Below, piece after piece: positions 58,934 to 64,000 of a stretch of 64,000 nt of DNA. The DNA is taken from the NCBI GenBank assembly GCA_021209875.1, contig JAGYVD010000006.1, positions 1,178,001 to 1,242,000 of the forward strand, written 5' to 3'. Under the pieces are notes generated by a model, which did not search any database, was not told the DNA's origin, and saw only the letters and a program-made list of their open reading frames with translations. Every line of letters begins with the position of its first letter. The first letter of the stretch is position 1. The translations under genes were made by a program, and so were the position numbers. Source of the stretch: Rosellinia necatrix. Its lineage: Eukaryota; Ascomycota; Sordariomycetes; Xylariales; Xylariaceae.

Positions 58934-61900
58934 AATAAAATTTTAGCTTTTATTTAAAATAAAATTAACTGTTTTTAAATTTTTATTTATAAATTTAAAT
59001 AATTAATTAATTAATTAAGTTTAAAATAAACATTATTTTATTATAGTTTATATTATAAAATATTATTAAGTATTTATTTTTTAATATTTTTATTTATATT
59101 ATTAATTTAATCTAGCATAATATTATAACTACTTTTATTATTACCTGCTATATTGCAACTATTTTTAATTTTATTAATAATATTATAACTATTTTAAAAA
59201 TATTAAATATTATATAAAATATAACTATATATTTTTTATTTAAGCTTATTAAACAGCAAGCTAAATAATTTAAATTTATAAAACAATAAAACATAAAATA
59301 AAATATATCGTAAAAATATATTTAATTAATATATAAACTACTATATTAGTTATTAAACAGATATAAATATTAAAAATTCTAACTATTAATAGCGTTTTAA
59401 GCTTAAAATTAAAAAACAGGCATATATAAAAACAAAGTTTATAATAAATTAAAACTTAAAATGTTTAAATATTACGATTTAATTTTAATTATATAATATA
59501 TTAATAAACTAAACTATTTAAAAAACGTTTAAAAAGTATTAATTATATTTAAAAATTTAATATAAAAATTATAATAGATTTTTTATTAGCAGGGGCGCAT
59601 TAGTTTAAAAGTTTAATTTAAAACTTAAAAACATAAGTTATTTAAAATCTAGATTTTGTTAAAGCAAAGCTTAAAAACAGTTTTAAAAAATAAACTTAAA
59701 GTTATAAAAATAACAGACAGTAAAAGCATAATTTTATTAATAAAATAAATAAATTAATTAATAAATATATTAACAACAAAGTTAAATATTATAATAAAAT
59801 AAAAGCGTTAATAAAAACTATATTATTTATTATATATTTAATAACTTAAATAATTATTTAAAAATTTTAATTAAGCTTTAAAAATTAAAAAACATTATAG
59901 CTGATTTATAAAATTAAGTAAGCATTTATAAATATTTTATTATAAAGCAGTAGTATGTTATTTATATTAAGCAAGAAATATATAATTAAAAGATCTAAAA
60001 ATTAAAAAATCTAGTTAAAAAAAGGCAAAAAAAAAAATATTAACTTAAATATTAATTAATTTTAAATAAAATATTAGCAAAAATATAACAATAAAACTAA
60101 TAATAATAAATTACTTTTATTTTTAAATATAATATTTATATTTAATAATTTTTAAAAAATATTAAATTTATTTTAATTTAAAACTTAATTTTAAACTATT
60201 TTAAAACAAAATAATAAAAAGCTGAAAAAAATTACTAATATAGTTAAAAGTTTTTAAAAAACTATAATAATTATAAACATAATAATTAAAAAGTTGTAAT
60301 TAAAAAACTATAATTAAAATAAAAAAATTAATTAAATATATTTAAACAACTAATAAAAGTAGCATAAATATATATGCTAATAAATAACTTAATATATTAT
60401 AATTTAAAAACAAAGAACTTTTATATATTTAAACGCGCTATTAAACAAATAAAAAGTTTAAACTTAACTATAACTTTAATTTTAATAATATTTTTAAAAA
60501 TAATAACAGCAATAATAAAAAAAAAGCTGTTAAATTAAAAAATATTTAAAAAAAACGCTATAAAAAATGTTTTATTAAGCAGTAATACTATATTACTTTT
60601 TATATATTATTAAGCATAAATATAACAGATAATAAATAAATTTTAAATTAAATATTTAATATTATATTAAACAATATATTTAATAAAAAAAAATATTATT
60701 AAATAGTAATTATTTTTTTAAAATTTTTAAATATCGTTTTAAGTTATTATTATATATAATATTAAAAAAATAGCAGAAAATATATATTAATATAACTTAA
60801 GCATAAATTTTATAAATTATTTAATATTAATAAAACTAATTAATAACTTAATATATTTTAAAACTATAAAAAATAATATAATAAATCGATATATTAAAAA
60901 TAAATTGCGATATTAAAGTTTTTAAGCATTATAAAAATAAAAACAATTAAATTATTTATTATAAAAATAAAAATATAACTAAAAAGCTTTTTTACTTTAA
61001 AATAATTGTTTATATAAATAATAATATATTTCCGGCTTTTATTAATACAGCTTTTTTTTGTTTAATATTATAAAAATATTTTATTATATATTATTTAACT
61101 GTTATTATAAAAACAATTAAATTTTTAAGCTAAACAGCATTAAAAGTAGTTTATAAATAATAAAATACGTTAATATTTATATTTAATTAAAAATATAAAT
61201 AAATAATTTTAAACTATTATATAATATATATATATTATTAATTAACTTAGTTATAAAATGCTACTAAAAATTAAATTTTTAAATAGTATTAGTTCTATAT
61301 AATTTAAAAATAAAAAATTAAAACGATAAGCTTTAAATCGGTAATTTAAATTAATATATTGCTTTATTAGCAATAAAAATAAATAAACTAAAGTTTTATT
61401 ATAAAATAATTTTTATTTAAATAAAAAATACTATTATAATTATATTAGCGTTAAAAACAGCAATTATAATAAAACATTTAAAAGTTTTAATTATAAACTA
61501 AGTTTATGCAGTAATTTTTAAACTTATTATAAATCCCGCAGGAAATTTATATAATATTATATAAAACAGTATAATAAATAAATATAATTAAGTTATAAAA
61601 TTTATTAATTTTAAAACGCTATTAATAACTATATATAAAAAATCTTTTAAAATATTTAAAATATATATAAATATATAAAATATAAAACATATATTAGCAA
61701 TTTTAAAAGCAGCAACTAAAGCTATATATAATATATTAATTAAAAACGTATTAAACGTACAAAAAAAAAATATTAATAATAAAAAAAAATAAATATAAGT
61801 ATAGCTATTTTTATAATTTTTTAATCCTGCGAATAAAACATTATAATTTTAGCTTAATAAATTAAAAATTAATATATTTTCGGACTAAAGCTTAAAAATA

Positions 61901-64000
61901 TATAAGCAGATTAAACAAATAATATAAAAATATTTTTATTTATTTTGCTTAAAGCTTAATAAATTTAATAATAATATTAAAATATTTATTTATTTTAAAA
62001 CTAATATAAATATAAATAATTTAAGCTAGCAATTATATCAGCAGTTTTAAAAAACATATAAACAACTAAAATAATTTTATAACTATTAAAAAATATTAGA
62101 ATAATAAAACTAATGCTGCTAGGCCAACTTTATTTAATCGTATTACCAGCTTTTATTATATAGCAAAAAAATAAACCAAAGCTTATAATAAATTTTAAAA
62201 AAATAAACATAAAAGTCGCAAGTAACGTTTATTTTTTTTTTAAACAAAATAATATATTAAAAGCTATATATAACGTTATAATATTTATAATTATAAACAT
62301 TATAAAAAATATTATTAATAACTTATAAAAAAACAAATAAATATAAAACAGCTTTTATTATTTTATATTATAAATAAAAGCAACTTATAGTTATAATAAT
62401 AAAGCTAAAATTATTTTTAGATTTTTTAATATAAAATAAAAACTTAATAAAACTTTATTTATAAAATTTATATTAATATATATTAATAATATTATAATTT
62501 TTTAAAACAATAATAAATTATATTTATTATTTAAATATTATTTTAATATTTTTATAAAATCAGGTTATATTATAGCGTTTAAAAAATGTTTTTTTATATA
62601 ATATAGATTTAAAGCGCTAAAATAACACGTGTTTAAATTAAAGCTGTTTATAAATAAAAAAAAAAAATAAAGCTATAAAGAACTTAATAATACTTAAAAA
62701 TTTTTAAAAACTTAAAAGTAGATTAAAGCTTATAAGTTTTTAATAATATTATATTTATTAGTTTGCAAGTATTGCTGTATTATTAAATAAACTTAAAACA
62801 TTAAGATTTAAAAACTGCTTAAAAAAAGCTAATTTTATTAAAGCTAAATAAATATATAATTATTAACTGCTACTTAAAATATTGTTTTTAAACTAGATTT
62901 TAAAATAAATGTAATATTAACTTAAATATAAAAATAATATAATAATATAGTAGCTTATAAAAATAAAATATAAAAACAAGCATAAAAAGCATAAAATATT
63001 TTTAAAACCGTATTTATAAAGCTGTTAATTTAACGTTTTTTAATTATAATAAACTTTTTATTTTATAAGTTAATTTAAACAGATTAAACAGCATCGGGGC
63101 AAAATTATATTAAAAACAGAAAAATAATAAATTATATTTTATATTATTTTTATTTTATATATTAATATTTATTAAAAAATAATATAATATTTATAAAATT
63201 AAAACTTATAGCTTAATATAAACATTAAAAAACTTATTTAATATTTTAATTATAATAAAATATATATATATATAAATTATGCCGCGATAATATAAGCTTT
63301 TTAATTAATTATTAAACGTTTAAAAAATTTAATTATTTAATTAATTAAAAATATATTTTAGCCAGATATAATAAAAGATTTAAATATATTATATATTAAA
63401 TAAAACATTTATAAATATTAATATATTATTTAAACTATTTTAAATAAATAATGCTATTATTTTATTTATATAGTTTTTTAAGCTTTTTAAAGCTATATTA
63501 TTTTTAGTAATAACTTAACAGCAAGCTAAAAAAAAACAGCCTATAATTAAAAAAATTAAAACAAATTAAATTATTATAGTATAAAAAAATGCTAACGCGC
63601 TAGTTAAAATATTAAAACCTAAACATTAAAATATATAACTAATATTTATACTACAACAAATTATAATAATACTAGCTATGCTAAAAATAAAAATCATGCT
63701 ATAAAATATATAAAATATAACAGTATTAATAATATATATAATATTTAAAATATAAAACAATATAATAAAAGCTATATAAACTAACTATATATTTTATATA
63801 ATATATAAACGTTTAATAAAATTATATAAAAATATTAAAACAAATAAAAAAAGCTTATTATTATTTTATATATATTTTGCTACGATTTAAAATCTAAGCT
63901 AATATATTATATAAATAATAATAAAAATAAACTGGTTATTTTTGCTATTATTTAAACTAAAATATTATAAATAACATATAACGATTAAGCCTATTTTAGA
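58934..64000. repeat. AT-rich, RIP-like degraded DNA to window end
   Basis: Five kilobases of extreme AT content have no frame of useful length. No LTR pair or inverted ends could be recognised. The block continues past the window. Confidence 0.72.

Overview
This window looks like nuclear DNA of a filamentous ascomycete (Pezizomycotina, genus not determinable). The genes have short GT-AG introns with CTAAC/CTGAC branch sites. A Zn2Cys6 regulator, a TRI12-type transporter and an NF-X1/helicase protein are present. Two blocks of extremely AT-rich DNA carry the hallmarks of repeat-induced point mutation (RIP).

Layout. 1-1800 and about 49020-64000 are AT-rich DNA in which no gene can be read. 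2916-10102 is a Ty1/Copia-like LTR retrotransposon mutated beyond coding: 138-bp LTRs, 5-bp target duplication ACTAA, and an initiator-Met-type primer site. It carries a much less mutated nested solo LTR at 3967-4279 (duplication ATAAG). 50657-58928 is a second RIP-destroyed LTR element (186/188-bp LTRs, duplication CTTAT). Between the blocks lies a gene island of about 39 kb.

Genes. Next to the left block are three neighbouring genes with an unusual shared theme. The first encodes a nucleotidyltransferase fused to an aminoglycoside-phosphotransferase-fold kinase (10366-12471, -). The second encodes a tandem two-P-loop nucleotide-kinase-like protein (12848-14056, +). The third encodes a Nudix hydrolase (14354-14890, -). 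The first two share a 376-bp divergent promoter region. Together they look like an accessory small-molecule or nucleotide phosphorylation module, and they are the best candidate here for an undescribed system. Next come a probably secreted amidase (spliced, 550 aa), a decayed coiled-coil gene, a frameshifted NmrA-like gene, a secreted HEXXH protein (436 aa, DUF6055-like), a Zn2Cys6 transcription factor (654 aa), and a conserved 1186-aa proline-rich/coiled-coil protein. Last come tRNA-Ile(AAT) with an intron, a complete 1976-aa CCCH/SF1-helicase/NF-X1/RZ protein related to ZNFX1 and fungal RNA-silencing helicases, tRNA-Gly(GCC), and a seven-exon TRI12-like MFS transporter.

Exon boundaries were reconstructed by hand from splice signals and reading-frame continuity. 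No similarity search was run, so family names rest on motifs recognised by eye.
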